NCBI GenBank assembly: GCA_905250075.1
Contig: CAJNOP010000003.1
Span: forward strand, 7,102,262-7,166,261
Direction: 5' to 3'
DNA from: Rotaria sp. Silwood1
Taxonomy: Eukaryota > Rotifera > Eurotatoria > Philodinida > Philodinidae
DNA: 64,000 bases
Shown: positions 1 to 13,250 of the stretch, piece by piece
Layout: every line of letters starts with the position of its first letter
Numbering within the stretch: the stretch's first letter is position 1
The notes under the pieces: model-generated
What the model was told of the DNA's origin: nothing
Databases searched by the model: none
Seen by the model: only the letters and a program-made list of their open reading frames with translations
Position numbers and translations under genes: made by a program

Positions 1-598
1 TCTACCTTTTCAATTATCTTCACAAAGAAAATAGTTTTCTTTTCATTAGATATAAAGAGTCATTTTGGTAGTTTGAAGTAGAATATTAAACCTGTTTATT
101 TAGAATATTTATTAAAATGAAGGCATTGTAAATAGATACAGATTAAAGTTTAATAATAACTTAATATTTCATTGAATTCTTAGTTTTATAAATATCATAA
201 TTGATATTTACACACTATAAAGAAAAGATCAAAGTAGTAGAACTTCAATCTGTGTTAAGCCGAATAGTGATGCTTGTCTTATTTCAAACATAACAAAGAA
301 AAGCATTAGGTCAATCCTATTAAAAGTTCAACGAATATTGTGATATGATATATATAAAAAATGCGACATTTAGTGAAGTTCATGATGTGTTGATATAGAT
401 TAGTTTGATTATGAAAATAAACATCAACTATCAGAAACACATATTGCTAAATTCATTATATTTGAGAACTGTTTTAACAACTAAGAATCATTATTCTTTT
501 TGTGTGTCATATTGTATGACTCAGTACTTTGCATGACTAATTTTTTTGATAAAAATAATTATGAAAGAGAAAAAAATTCTTATTAAAAAACTCATAAT
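1..598. other. AT-rich leader region without a recognised gene
   Basis: No open frame with recognisable content. The stretch is AT-rich and may hold the promoter or an upstream exon of the RapGAP gene that follows, because the exon at about 622 appears to need two bases from an upstream exon. I see no RNA gene. Confidence 0.4.
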
Positions 599-3500
599 AT
601 GCTTTTTTGTTTCTCATTTAGAAGAAAACCCGGTCGTAACTCAAGCTCCAATAAACAAGTTTCGTCAACAGTTGAAACAAATGTTATACATGAAGATGAA
701 AATCGACATTCATCGAAACCATCCTTATTACCAAAAAAATCTTCATCATCATACAAACATTATAATCATCTTGCTGGATCAACAGCACAATCTACTAATC
801 AAGATATTCCACCTGCATTACCACCACGTAAACCATTGGATAAAAAGAACAGTGTTCAAATGTCACCAACAACACAAAATCCATCTGTAGGCGATAATAC
901 ACCATCACAAATATCATCTAGTACAGTCGATGACATATCATCTTCATCATCGTTGGCTCCTCCTCGTGTTTTACCTAATAAAGAGGTGAGAAGAAGAGTA
1001 TCTAACACATCATCGTTACATGCTATTCTACATGGATATGTTTTTATCTTTTTCATTTTTCTCGTTCTCGTTCGTGTACGTTCATTCACTTATTCTCCAT
1101 TTCTGTCTTCATTTTTGTTCGATTCGAAAGTAATCAATATATCGATGCAGTACATACCGAGACAGATAAACACTTTCTTTTTTTTCGATATAGTGTGACT
1201 GACTAAAGTATTATTTGAACAGTTTCATGGATCGATTGTGTGAGTGCGACGCATCAGATCAAGCATATCAATACTCTTTTTTTCCTCTCTTACTCATGCA
1301 CTCGCACATATAGATAGAGCCTATTACTCTCTAATCTCACTTGCGTGTCAAATTGAATTCATTCGAAAGAAAAGAATAGATGAGTTTAGTCGTCTCTCAA
1401 CTAGTCAAACTGACACTCTATCTAATATAAACTATAGATTTTACTAATAGATCATGTTTATAAATAGATATAAAAAGAAAAAGACACAGTATTGTTCATA
1501 ATTAATTAATTTAAACTTTATTTTATTTAGATTAGTACAAGTTTGGTTAATTTAATGGGTACTGCATCGGAGGCAATCAGTATCAATAATAATCCAACAC
1601 AACCAGTTACACAAGAAACTCAAGTATGTTTTATAAATTTTAATTCTGTGCTTTTTTTTTCTTTCGACTCATTAATATTAATGAGTAATGAAATACAAAC
1701 AAAATGAACAAAAAAAAAAAAAGATAAAAATTTTTCTTTATTTTGTTCAGCCACGTAAATATAGCGTATTTGGCTTTATTCAGGTATGCAGACGAAAATC
1801 TCTTTTTATGGCAACTAATATATGCTGCTTCAATAATACCATTTGTAGGGTTAATTGATCTTTTTCTCATAATGAAATAGTATTGATTACATCATCACAT
1901 TTCTTTAAGTGGTTGAATGTTCTACATTTGTCAGCTTTCACTCGTATGTTGCCAATGTGATTGCGCCATTGCCACCAAATGGATGGCAACGAGATATTAC
2001 CATGTCATAGTTCTATTCATTTTTTTCTTCTTTCTTTCATCTCTTGTCTTTGTCTACTGCTTAGTATATCTGTTTTGGTTGTCTTAGCTGTCATATAAAC
2101 GAGGAAAGAAAATAAGAAAAAAACAGAACCACAAAAAAAAAGAAGAAACTGATGATGATGATGAACAAAAACACAAGACAAGAAAGACAGAAGCATTTGT
2201 AGCATTCGCTGAAGGAGAAAAAGAAGAAGAAGAAGAGCACTTATTTTTCATCATCAGACAAGCGTCGCACGTCTCTAAAACACATCGCAACGCTTTCTCT
2301 TCTATACTAGAAATAGAGAGAAAGAGAAAAAAAGATTTCTTTCTCTTTTGTCTCTTGACTGTCGTCAATAGTTATTTGTTATTGTGCCGAATAGTAATAA
2401 TAATAATAATACCAATCCTATTCCATACGAATCAATCTTCATCCTAATAGATTCTTTTTTGACGTTAAATATTTTTCCTTAAAAAAAAAAGAACATAACG
2501 ATCAATATGCGACGACGTGAACGAGCATTAACAACTGAGATTCGTTTACATATGAATTCCGATGAGAAGTTATCAGGAATGTCACCAATATTTACTCATC
2601 GAATGATCAATTTATCGCCATTATTACATATTCGTAGTAACAATTATTTCGTACGTGTTTTAGTAGACTAATAATTCTATTTTTGCTTAATGAAAATATT
2701 TTTCAGACGAATTTCATTGAACCTTAATGACCTTTTTATCTTATTTTCTTTATAGCGTTTGTCTACAGCTCCTGCTACTACCGTTGATCGATTGGTAATA
2801 AACAAAGAATATTTATGTTTTTATTTTTTTTTATTTTTATATAAACTATTTAGGGACTATTTGAGCCATTATCTAATGTCGGTACAACTGGTATGGTTGA
2901 ATCGCCATCATCACAACGAACAGTTTTTCTTGGTAATCATGCAACAATGACATATAGTAAACCAACAAATGAGTATACATGGTGTTATGAAAATTCAACT
3001 TCTATCCATGTAAATGGTGGAACAAGTTTTGATGACTGTTTACCTCAACTTGAAATAGATGATACACCATTGATATATCGTCAACAATTTGAAACAAAAG
3101 TATATAGAAATAAACAATAATTCATAATTAATCGTTTATTTTAGGAACATTTTAATTGGTATGGTATTAGTGAAAGTCAGGGACCTATTATTATTTCATA
3201 TAAACATTCTATTGATCAAAATAAACAAAGATCTATAATGTCAATTATTAGGTAATATAGTTAATATCTTAATTTGTTTTGTTTTTTTTAATAAGAAACT
3301 ATGATGTATAATTTTATAGAACACGACTACGAACATTTATTGAAACTATATCGGATATACATTCATTATCTACTCCTCTTGATATATTACGTCGACTATG
3401 TGAACAATGTGCTATTACAGATATAGAATATTTTGATCCGGTGCTGTGTGATGGAGTAAATAAGAAAAAAAGAATTTCATGTCTTACAAAACTAAAACAA

Positions 3501-5630
3501 ATTGCTTTTTTTTTTCGTATTTAGGCACATGATTTATTACTAAAATATGATGAATCACATGTATCTAATCAACATAAATTTGGTATAATATATCAACGTG
3601 AAAATCAATTAACTGAAGAAGATATATTTAGTAATGAAACACATAATATTGCTATGGATAAATTTCTTGATTTAATTGGTACACGTGTTAAACTAAAAGA
3701 TTTTCGAGGGTAAACAAAAATAGACACAAAACAGATTAATAGAAAAGAAAAAAAGTTTTTTGTTGTTGTTATTATTATTTAGATTTCGTGGTGGTCTTGA
3801 TGTTAAATCAGATCAAACAGGAACTGAATCAATTTATGAACAGTTTCGTAATCATGAAATCATGTTTCATGTTAGTACATTATTACCATATTCAAAAAGT
3901 GAACGACAACAACTTGAACGTAAACGTCATATTGGAAATGATATTGTTGCAATTATTTTTCAAGAAACTGAAACAATATTTAATCCTGCATGTATAGCAT
4001 CACAATTTTTGCATGTCTATCTTGTTATAACACCATTAAATAATGATGGTACACAATTTAAAGTATCTGTTATTCATCGTGATAGTGTACCATCATTTGG
4101 ACCAAATTTTAATCATTCGTCATCATTTAATTGTGATCATACATTTAAACAATGGTTATTAACAAAATTAATTAATGCTGAATTGGCATCATGTCGTGCA
4201 AGTACATTTCAAAAATATCAAGTAACAAAAATAGTTTTCTCTTTGTTTTTTTTTTGTTTTTTTTATAAATTCATTGTTGTTTATTTTACATAGGAACGTA
4301 CAAAAATGAATTTATTTGATAATTTATATCGTACATTACATGATAATAATCGTCCATTAATGAATTTTATTTTATCTAATAGTCAATATAAACATGAATG
4401 TGATATTGAACAACAACAAAAAGAAGAAATACATAATAATTCTTCTATAAAAACATCTGATCGTCATACTGATAGTTCATTACTTGGTTCTGTGCGACGT
4501 CGTTTTATTGCACCAAAATTACGTATACAGAATTCAACTGATAATGGAAAACCATCATCAAACAATATAATAACACCACCATCGAATGGTACAAATGATT
4601 CAAGATCTAAAGTACGTTCAATGACAATGGATTTACGACGAAGTGTATCACGTGAATCAATTACAACAAATGGAAATAATATGACTAAAATGTCTTCATT
4701 CTTTTCATCATCAAAGGTAATTTCAATTATTTTTAGTTTAAGAAACCTAATATATGAAAACAATAAAAATTGAATACGAACGATAAGAGTGTGAAATAAC
4801 ATTTAGCTATGTACTTTAAGAACAAATTTATTTACTGTTTGTTCTACATGATCTTTAAAACAAAAACAAAGAACAAAGATTTTCTTTCAATTCAAATATC
4901 AATTAATGAATTCTAGTTCATTAACTAAACAATAATTACAGTTTTTAGTTGTTGAAAGAAAATAAATATATTCACTAGAGACATTTTCTATTGTCAATAA
5001 TTTACTCATTTTTATTGTTTATAGACTAATAGTCCTCGACTTGATAAATCAACTACAAATCGTTCTTTATTAGATCATGAAAATATTGATTCCGCATCAA
5101 GGTAATATATATAAAGTTTTTTTTTTTCTTTATGATAATAGATTTCATCATCTATCTAAATTTTATTTTAGTTTACGTTCCAATACAAAATTTTTATCAC
5201 CTGCAACATGTCCATCATCGCCATGGACATCAACACCAACTAATGGTTTTCTAACATCACCATCTCATGAATGGAATCATAATGGAGACTCTTATTCACA
5301 TACAACATCTATCTTGAATACAACATTTAATTTTAATAATAAATTACCATCCGATGATATAGATAATGATATTCATATGCAACTTTTACCTGACGATCTT
5401 CAATCAACTTCAAAAGACGGTAAACAACATATAACTATTATTATTATTAAATAATGTTTTTTTTTTTTTTTTGTAAATTTTCATTAGATTTAATTAAATT
5501 TGTTATTGCATTACAACAACAACATTCAATAAAAATAGCTCAAATGGATCAAATTCATTCGAATGCATTAAAACAACTTGAAACCCAATTATTGCAACAG
5601 AAAAATATCATCCAACGCGATAGTCCATAA
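599..5630 (+). CDS. RAP1GAP: Rap1 GTPase-activating protein (Rap1GAP family), multi-exon
   Basis: GTPase-activating protein that switches off the small GTPase Rap. From an ATG at 2507 the exons are 2507-2650, 2756-2794, 2854-3099, 3145-3251, 3320-3455, 3525-3709, 3783-4221, 4294-4716, 5025-5101, 5172-5419 and 5488-5630; they sum to 729 codons and join in phase. The RapGAP domain core lies at about residues 180-420. It contains FRGGLD, QTGTES, EIMFHVSTLLPY and RKRHIGNDIV; the Asn of HIGND (about residue 338) is the asparagine thumb that replaces an arginine finger in this family. The last exon encodes a Gln-rich coiled-coil. An alternative 5' part, exons about 599/622-985, 1531-1623 and 1751-1783, is Ser/Pro-rich with a PPALPPRKP SH3-ligand-like motif and also splices in phase 0 to the exon at 2756. 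I do not see a clear GoLoco motif. SIPA1-type RapGAPs are the main alternative, but no PDZ domain is visible. Confidence 0.85.
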
Positions 5631-6767
5631 AACAAAAGAAACCATTCGATATGATAAAAACTTACGTGTGTGAATATGTTTTCTTTCTTATTCTTCTTTC
5701 TTTTATTCATTCCGTCTCCAATTTGTTGCCTTGTATATCTCTCTAAAGATCAACTAAAGTTCCTGATAAGATCATTTCTTTTTTTTTTTATCACATCTGC
5801 ACTTAGAAATCTTTTTTTTTTTCTTTATATATATATTCGTATGAAATCGTTAAAATTTTGTACAGTGTCTATGCGTGGATTGTCTTTTTATTTGATCTTT
5901 CTAACTGTTTAAATGAATACTCAGTTTTATCTTTGTATCAGTGTATTTTCATTTATTAATTAATTATTTCTGTTTGTATTTGTTCTATTCGAATGATTCA
6001 ACTCAAAAAGAAAAATAAAACAACTATTTAAATTTGATCGATAAATGTAAGTTGAATTTTAAGAAAAGAAAATATTCAAACATTTCGATATTTAACTTTC
6101 CAATATATATTTAATCATGATATTTTGTTGTTTCCTATATCAAAATGACTCTATAAAACCAAGTTTTGATCGTCAAAATAATGACAGAATATTATACTTA
6201 TGAAAAACGAGAACATATAACACAACTTTAATGATGCATGATGTTGTATTTTATACATAACAAATCAACCATGGTTGAAAAAAATAGACAATATCGAAAA
6301 TTAATATCTTCCAACAGATGTTGTAACGCTTCATTAAGAACGATGTAGAATCAGATGAAGAATTCAGTTAATTTCTTTTTTTGTAACATTATAATATGTT
6401 CCCAGATATAATCGATGGAAACATTAACAAGGGATAAGAAAAAATAGAAGATTATATCGAGATAACTCAAAGATATTTACTCAGAAAATTAGTTTTTACA
6501 ACTTAATTCACGAAGAAGTATTTTTGAGTTTATTTCCTGAAAATGAATCAAAAATCATTATATGTGTTAGGAACCTCAATGAGTATCTCAAATGTCAATA
6601 TCTTAGCTGCCTCTGTTTTCGTATCGATAAAAGAGTGTCTACATTTTTCATTTTTAGGTTCTTTCTTCCTAGTAGACGTTTTATGTCATTTTTCACTTTT
6701 GTCAAATTTGAAAGAGCAAGCAGTGCTCTTCAGAGAAAACAATTTGATATGAGTATAAATCAATATG
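5631..6767. other. 3' flank of RapGAP and gene-free AT-rich DNA
   Basis: Contains the RapGAP 3' UTR. A candidate AATAAA poly(A) signal is at 6014-6019, about 385 bases after the stop codon. The open frames here are T-rich and show no protein family. Confidence 0.4.
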
Positions 6768-6769
6768 TA

Positions 6770-6798
6770 CAGGTAGTCCAAAAAGTATCCGGACACCT
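6770..6798 (+). repeat. Left 29-bp terminal inverted repeat of the MITE
   Basis: Exact reverse complement of 7185-7213, and preceded by TA. Confidence 0.93.
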
Positions 6799-7184
6799 AT
6801 ATATCTTGATTCTCGAAATTGAAACAAGAGATATTATTTTTCTTTTTTCGTCAGTAGATAGTCCTCAGTTCATACTAGATTCTCTATAAAAATAGACAAT
6901 TTTGATTATTATCTCGAATTACGAGAATGTCTCTCATTGAAATGTCCGATTTTCCAATATGATAGGTGCTTGGCTTTCAGACGTCACAATTATATTATTT
7001 TGACACCACTAGTACAACAGTGCAAGTAAAAGATTACAATCAATTTTTTATCAAGATTAATTTCCAAATATATCGTTAGAAAGTCTTCAAAAATTGCACA
7101 AAACAAAGGCTATCTACTGGTGAAAAAAGAAAAATTGTATCTCTTATTTCTGTTTGCCAAACCAAGATATACGAAAAACCATGG

Positions 7185-7213
7185 AGGTGTCCGGATACTT
7201 TTTGGACTACCTG
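7185..7213 (-). repeat. Right 29-bp terminal inverted repeat of the MITE
   Basis: Exact reverse complement of 6770-6798, and followed by TA. Confidence 0.93.
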
Positions 7214-7215
7214 TA

Positions 7216-9584
7216 AGCACTGTCTTGTTACCACAAGGGAAGAAATCAGATCTATTTTTCTAAACTAATTCTCTATCTGCTGCACTTCAATCTTATCGAA
7301 AACGATAAGTGACCGATCAAATAAGTATTTGGTTGAGAAAAGTAGATGTGATAACGAGACAACTTCTCCATACGGATTTAAGTTCTTATCAAGTTGCTTT
7401 TCCAATAGAAAATGATAGCAGTTTGAAATAAATCATGTTTTATTGTATTAGATGCAAAATAATTTTTGTCTCTTTTGATAAGTTTCTTATAATATGAATA
7501 AATCGTTTATCTTTTTATTAATATCCCTCTTCTCTAATCATTAGAGTGATCATCCATCCAAAGTTTGAACATTGTCAAGTATTAACTCAAGATATTTGTT
7601 TGATTATAATGATAATATTGATAAAAAACAAAATCTTTCTATTAATATCAAATTTCGTCTATTTATCGAAGATTAAAAATTGAACTGAGCTGAGCAATAT
7701 TCATAATATGAATCTAAAGTGATCTATGATTCTTTTTAGATAATTCAAATTAATAATAACAATGATCTGCGGAAAAAATATGAAAATTAGAGTAGCTCAT
7801 GGCAATTTTCACTTCTATATACAAGACGAACACATTCATAGATATTGTAACACAATTCAATTAAATCAAATGTTTTTATGAGAGTACTACAATCGAGAAG
7901 TGTATAAAATAAAAGATATTCATGTGTTAATTGTTTCTTATTTGATGAGATGATAATCGCAGATAGAATATAATCGTCATGAATATTTGATTTGTTTTTT
8001 CTTGATTGTTTATAAGTACAACTTGATGAGTTGTATTTCTGAATCTCTAGTTGATGATTACAAATATATATATTTATATATTCTTCGTTTTAAAAAAACA
8101 ATAGCAGTTGTTCTCATGAATAGTTCTATGTGAAAGAAACAAATATTCGGTCTCCAATAATTAACAAATACATAGATTTACAAGTTGATAATCATAAATA
8201 ATATGTGAATTCTGGGTTATTTTACAAAAAGCAACAACATTCATAAACATATTTAAACTTTGTTCGCTCTTTTGAAGCCTATGAGTAAATATTTTTTTCT
8301 TTGATCTTTAGGAAATAATAAGTTGTAACTAATTTTATTTTTTATATAAATTTTGATGCATTAACCAGAGCTGCGGAGTCTAACTGCGTTGGCACAAATT
8401 TTAGAAATATTATTGTCTGCATGAAAACTTTTAAATGTAGAAAATTAGCTAATGAAGTTTTTCTTTCGTAGAAATCAATATGCAAAGTTCATGCACACTC
8501 TTCGACATATATATGTTCCATATGACGCTTTGTTTTACTTTGTTATATCCTCCAAATGTGCGCACTAGTGGAGCATTTCGTCTGCTGATGTCGCTGTTAA
8601 GGTTAATTGTTGTTTTTTTGTTTTTTCTAATAGACATAATAAATTGTTTGCTATAAGCTGCGACCCAATCGTCAAAAATAAGGTAATAAGTTAGAAAACA
8701 TCCTCATACCACTAACCTTCAATATAACCTATCATTCTCATCCTTACCCTCGATGGTTTCACCAAGATTTCAAGCAAATAGTGTCATTATGGAAATTTTT
8801 AGGCCTTGATTCAATTATGATAAATCGTTTCTGAAATGATTTCGTATTAAAACTATTAATATTATTCGATGATTGATGAAACTAATTTGTGTTGCCGATA
8901 AGGTTATTTTTAAGTGCGTTGTAGTCTTATTCTTCTCTTAGATTTTTTAATACACATATTTTTTTTTAAGAATTAATTATTCATTTTATTTTAACAATAG
9001 GAAAAATTTTCGAAGAAATTCTTTTTGTCAAGAGAAAATTTTCATTTTAATAATGGATTCTATACTTCTCTCATTAATTGTATTTAGACTTCTTATACAA
9101 ATGAATCAATTGGAATGTGCATTAGCAAAACAAATATTAATAAATAATTACTGATAAATCAACAGAAAAAATGATAAGAAGTGTCAACCTAAATTATCAA
9201 GATTATAATATGTAAAATACACAAATAAGAAAACAACTTGATTCTGATGTGAGTTGAACGAAATGAAGTTTTTTTTGTATTTATCATAAAAAAACATTTC
9301 AATTAATTTGAATATTCATGCTGCCTTTATCAACACATAGATTTCTCTTTCTAAGTTTTTTTTATTTTCTCTTCTTTTTAAACACAACCACAATCAACAA
9401 CAGTAGACAATGTTTTTGAAACGCAACAAATACAGAGAGAAAAAAAAAAAAAAGAAGAAGACAAAGATAGTTAATGAATAATCATAATAATCGTTCAATT
9501 AACAGCAAAAAGAAAAGAAACAAAGAGGGAAAGAGAATGAAAAGAAATTGTCTGAATCTGATATTGTCGTTCTCTCTTTATCTT
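7216..9584. other. Gene-free AT-rich intergenic region
   Basis: About 2.4 kb without a supportable gene. A small patch of higher GC near 8368-8400 and 8560-8600 could be a decayed repeat, but I cannot define its ends. The right edge carries the 3' flank of the first DPY30 gene. Confidence 0.4.
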
Positions 9585-9968
9585 TTATTCATTGTATTTT
9601 TCTTTATGATTAACTAAGTATTCAGCGAGAAAACTAATTGGTTTAGCAGGCCGTTCTTTAGCAAGTTGAGACATTGCTTGAAGAAGAATTGGTACGACAG
9701 TTTGGTCAAGATAAGCCCGTGTTGGTAATGTTGATAAATCAGGTTTGGTCTTTTCACCTGATTGTTGTTGCGAACTTGAAGTATTTTCCTTTGTTGCATC
9801 AGCCGATGATGCTTGCTTATCATTTGATTGTTGCTCACCTGAATCAACAGCTGGTTGAGCTTCCATTTGTTCCGGTGCTGCTGTTGTTGTGCTTACAACA
9901 TTTTTATCACCTGATTCACTACCAGCACTAGTTGGTGTTTGTTGATTTTCACCCGAAACTTCCGACAT
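9585..9968 (-). CDS. DPY30: DPY30 homologue, copy A
   Basis: Single-exon protein of 127 residues. DPY30 is the small dimeric subunit of the SET1/MLL (COMPASS) histone H3K4 methyltransferase complexes and binds ASH2L through its C-terminal helix pair. The C-terminal 50 residues are the Dpy-30 motif ([16 protein letters not shown], then [16 protein letters not shown]), while residues 1-75 are a low-complexity Gln/Ser/Thr tail typical of the family. Human DPY30 has 99 residues, so the N-terminus is longer here. A second copy lies 313 bp upstream in the same orientation. The start is the only in-frame ATG giving the whole ORF, with stop codons upstream. Confidence 0.92.
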   Translation of the reverse strand: MSEVSGENQQTPTSAGSESGDKNVVSTTTAAPEQMEAQPAVDSGEQQSNDKQASSADATKENTSSSQQQSGEKTKPDLSTLPTRAYLDQTVVPILLQAMSQLAKERPAKPISFLAEYLVNHKEKYNE

Positions 9969-10281
9969 AGTTAATAAAATACGCGTAAGAATTAAATCTA
10001 AAAAAACCAGTGGCGCGAAAAGAAACTTCGTTTTGTTTTTCTAAATAAATTTTTTCCCACTAAGTTAAATTGTTTTTTTTTTTTGTCTTAAATTCAAAAG
10101 TGAATAATATACATAACAGTAATAAGTGCAAAAAATTTCTGTACACTTTTAAAAAGTATAGTTATAACAACCACAACAAAAAAAATTGCTTCATAACATT
10201 CCGAAATATGTATAACAACAACAGTAACAATAGAAAAAAAAAGAACAAATGCGAAAATGGTTTTTTTTTTTTTATAAGAAA

Positions 10282-10665
10282 TTATTCACCATATTTTTCT
10301 TTATTTTGTTGTAAATATAAAGCTAAACTTTCAATTGGTTTAGCTGGACGATCACGAGCTAATTGTGACATACCTTGTAAAAGTATAGGTACCACAGTTT
10401 GATCAAGATATGCACGTGTTGGTAATGTTGATAAATCTGCCTTTTGTTTACTTGTTGTTGAATCATCTTTTGTTGACGTCTCATTGGATGATACATCATT
10501 ATTTACCTTATCTAATATTGAATCAGTTTGTTGTTGATCCATTGGTTCACCTGTCGAATTTTTTTCCCCATTAATTGATGATGTTTGTTCATTTTCATTT
10601 GTTTTATCTGGTACTGTTTGATGAGAGTCAACAGTTGTATCCGACATTTTAGTTTTAATAGACAA
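10282..10665 (-). CDS. DPY30: DPY30 homologue, copy B (tandem paralogue)
   Basis: Single-exon protein of 127 residues, the same length as copy A. The Dpy-30 motif is nearly identical ([20 protein letters not shown], then [16 protein letters not shown]), and an acidic Ser/Thr/Gln-rich N-terminus has diverged strongly from copy A. The two copies are head-to-tail, both intronless, and most simply arose by tandem duplication, with purifying selection on the dimerisation/ASH2L-binding domain only. Whether both join COMPASS, or one serves another DPY30-domain assembly such as a ciliary radial spoke, cannot be told from sequence. Confidence 0.92.
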   Translation of the reverse strand: MSIKTKMSDTTVDSHQTVPDKTNENEQTSSINGEKNSTGEPMDQQQTDSILDKVNNDVSSNETSTKDDSTTSKQKADLSTLPTRAYLDQTVVPILLQGMSQLARDRPAKPIESLALYLQQNKEKYGE

Positions 10666-12248
10666 ACGAGAGAAAAGAAGAAAAACTATTCAAATTCTAT
10701 TTGAATAAGAAGTACAAGATGATATATGAATGAACAATACGCATGTCCTCCATGGAAAAACAAAGAACATCCCCATTAGTCTTTCTCTTGATCGCCATTA
10801 TCTTTGCACCAACAGAAAGGTTAGATTAGGTAGAGGTCTAAATAACTTAATTATCATTTTTTGAGTAACGGAATATAGATAAATATAATTTGTTTGATTA
10901 GATTACTCATTATCAGTTGTAGCTATTCTAATGAGTGAAAGGAAAAGATTTTAGTTCAAGAGATGTCACTAAATATTAATTAATGGATTATGTCTAACGA
11001 CATCTGTTGCATCTTTTAGAATGATCGAATTTGAAAACGAATTGGTGATAATGTATATTTGAAAAGTTGTGTAAAGTATGAAGACATTTGAAGAATTTTA
11101 CGAAATGAGACAGACTGTTTAATCAGAATAGATGTCTTTTTTAAAGCTTTATGCAGCTAATTTCGTATTTCTAATGGTTTGTCTTTGCTATGAAACTTTT
11201 CTATCTAAAAGAATAATTTATTGACTTCGAACTATCTCATTCAATTTGAAGAACATGTTTATTAAAGTCGATCGTATTAAAATATCACGTACTGAAAATT
11301 ACTTTCTAGCATGCAAATCTTCATTAGATTGATGAAATAAAACATTTTGCTGATGATCTGGAATTCAAAATAAATATTTGATGAAAAATATTTAAATTAA
11401 GACATCACGTAATCGTAGGATAATTCTACTGTATCCCATAGGACAAAAAATCTTTTATAACTATGCTATCAATTAGACGAGAAAATATATTAAAAAAATA
11501 TCTGGTCCCATAAGATGAAACCTTTTCCTAAGCACATATTATTTCATCCCATGGTATCAATACTTATTACGAATGGTTATTGTTTTTTTATTAAAGAACA
11601 ATATAATCATTCTAATGTAGGCATCATTATTGCTTGCACAAAATAGTACTATAATGAAAAATAAAATGTTTGCCTATTTTTGTACATAGTTAAGAACCGT
11701 AACTAATAAAAAGTCAAGAAAAAGACAGATAATAATAAATCAACAAATAATGAAAGAGTACGTTTGATTTTCCTAAGTTTATGGAGTACAAGATGAGATA
11801 ATCTTAGATTTGATAGAGCTAGTTTGAATCAAAAAGTGTACTGATAAATTATCCTTCTTTCTACAATAGGTTCGATTCTTTTAAAGTTCTATAATAAAGG
11901 ATAAAAAATTTTGAACATCATTTAATCCCTTAGAATATGACACTGAGAAAGTTCATACCATAAGATAATTCTTTTTGTCCCATCGTATCCAACGCTAAGC
12001 TCTGTTTGCAATGCTTACAAAGTACATATCATTCGTATAATAAGAAAAACACCTTTTTAGATGAGTGCAATAGCATTCGAATTGTCATAGATCTATTTTC
12101 AATCCCCGAGAATTTATTATTTATCTGACAAACTAAAACTACATTAAAATAATTTTAAGAAAACCTGATCAAATTATAGTTCACTAACATGAAAATAATT
12201 AAAAAAAAAACAATATTGGCATTTTTTTGGTTATTGAAAATATCTTGC
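10666..12248. other. Gene-free AT-rich intergenic region
   Basis: About 1.6 kb upstream of DPY30 copy B and downstream of the four-span membrane protein. It should contain the DPY30-B promoter. No open frame or structured repeat could be supported. Confidence 0.4.
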
Positions 12249-13250
12249 TCATTCAGATATGAATTGTCTTGGAGGAAGATCTTCATATTTTGGTGGAGTA
12301 TCAGCATCACATGTTGTATGATCTAAATAATGAATAAGTTATAGATTTAACTAGAAAAACAGAACTAAGAAACTAGTTTATGAATAGTTGAAGCAATTGT
12401 TCTCTGTTTTACTTCTGCTATAGATTTCGAAAATTTCATTATCAAACGTATGATATAAAAATGTACTTCTTCTATCGTATAGTAATATTTTATCTAATGT
12501 AAATAGTCTCTTCTTCGTTTGCAAAACTAATGTTTGTTTCAGAACAATTTTCATGATGTACAAACGAACAATTTCTAATTAATTGTTCTTACTCGTATTA
12601 GTGATAGTTGGTTCAGTATCAACAATAATTTTATTAATACGATGATTTCGTTCAATTTTCATTTGTTTGATTATTTTTTGTTGTATAGATATAAGAATAA
12701 TATGAACGAAAAAACATAAAACACCAATAATTAATTCGATCATATTGAGTATCTGAGTTAAATTAAATAAATTTGTTACTTCTATACATGGAACATTCAA
12801 TGGATAAACTTCTAGCTTATTTACAAAAGTTATTCCTCGTGGTAATGATACAGTTGATTGACATATTGAATGTATATCTTGACTATCAATAATTAATGCA
12901 GTAATTGAAACTGCAATAAGACCTGGTGCTAATATAATATTAGCAATAAATGACCAAATTTGAGCATGTATAAAACATCGATATGAGTTTTCTTTATAGC
13001 CAGCAGCAACAGATGCTAAGCCAGCAATTATGAGAAGAAAACCTGAGATAATTCCACCATTGATTGGTGAAAAATTTGCTAAACGATCTATTGATATATA
13101 ATGTATAACATAAGCACAAAATCCAAGTATAAATGATATCCAACCAAGGCGAAAAATAAGTTTATTTCGTTTAAAATTGATTTGTGATATTTGTGGTTGA
13201 ATTATAATTGTTGTTATTGGAGAAGAAAAATCATCATTCGTAGTATTCAT
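12249..13250 (-). CDS. Four-transmembrane protein with PPxY tail, family unknown
   Basis: Two exons on the minus strand, 13250-12593 and 12322-12249, give 243 residues in phase. Four hydrophobic segments lie at about residues 30-52, 63-85, 95-120 and 165-187. The loop between spans three and four contains two Cys and an N-glycosylation sequon, an arrangement like claudin, MARVEL or tetraspan-type proteins, but I recognise no family signature. The short last exon encodes PPKYEDLPPRQF, which contains a PPxY motif of the kind bound by WW domains, for example those of NEDD4-type ligases. A splice acceptor (TTTCTAG) abuts the start ATG directly. Confidence 0.7.

Larger units (their letters stand above)
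6770..7213. mobile_element. Tc1/mariner-type miniature inverted-repeat element (MITE)
   Basis: The two ends are perfect 29-bp terminal inverted repeats, 6770-6798 and 7185-7213, starting CAGGTAGTCCAAAAAGTATC and ending in CGGACACCT. Each is flanked directly by TA (6768-6769 and 7214-7215), the target-site duplication made by Tc1/mariner (ITm) transposases. The interior of about 386 bp is AT-rich and encodes no recognisable transposase, so the element is non-autonomous. Perfect repeat identity suggests a fairly recent insertion or selection on the ends. Confidence 0.88.

Noticed and set aside
6524-6889. Plus-strand frame running into the MITE
   Set aside because: Crosses the element's left end and has no family match; treated as random.
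8360-8640. Short GC-richer stretch as an hAT-type element remnant
   Set aside because: The wording AGAGCTGCGGAGTC looks repeat-like, but no terminal repeats or duplication could be located.
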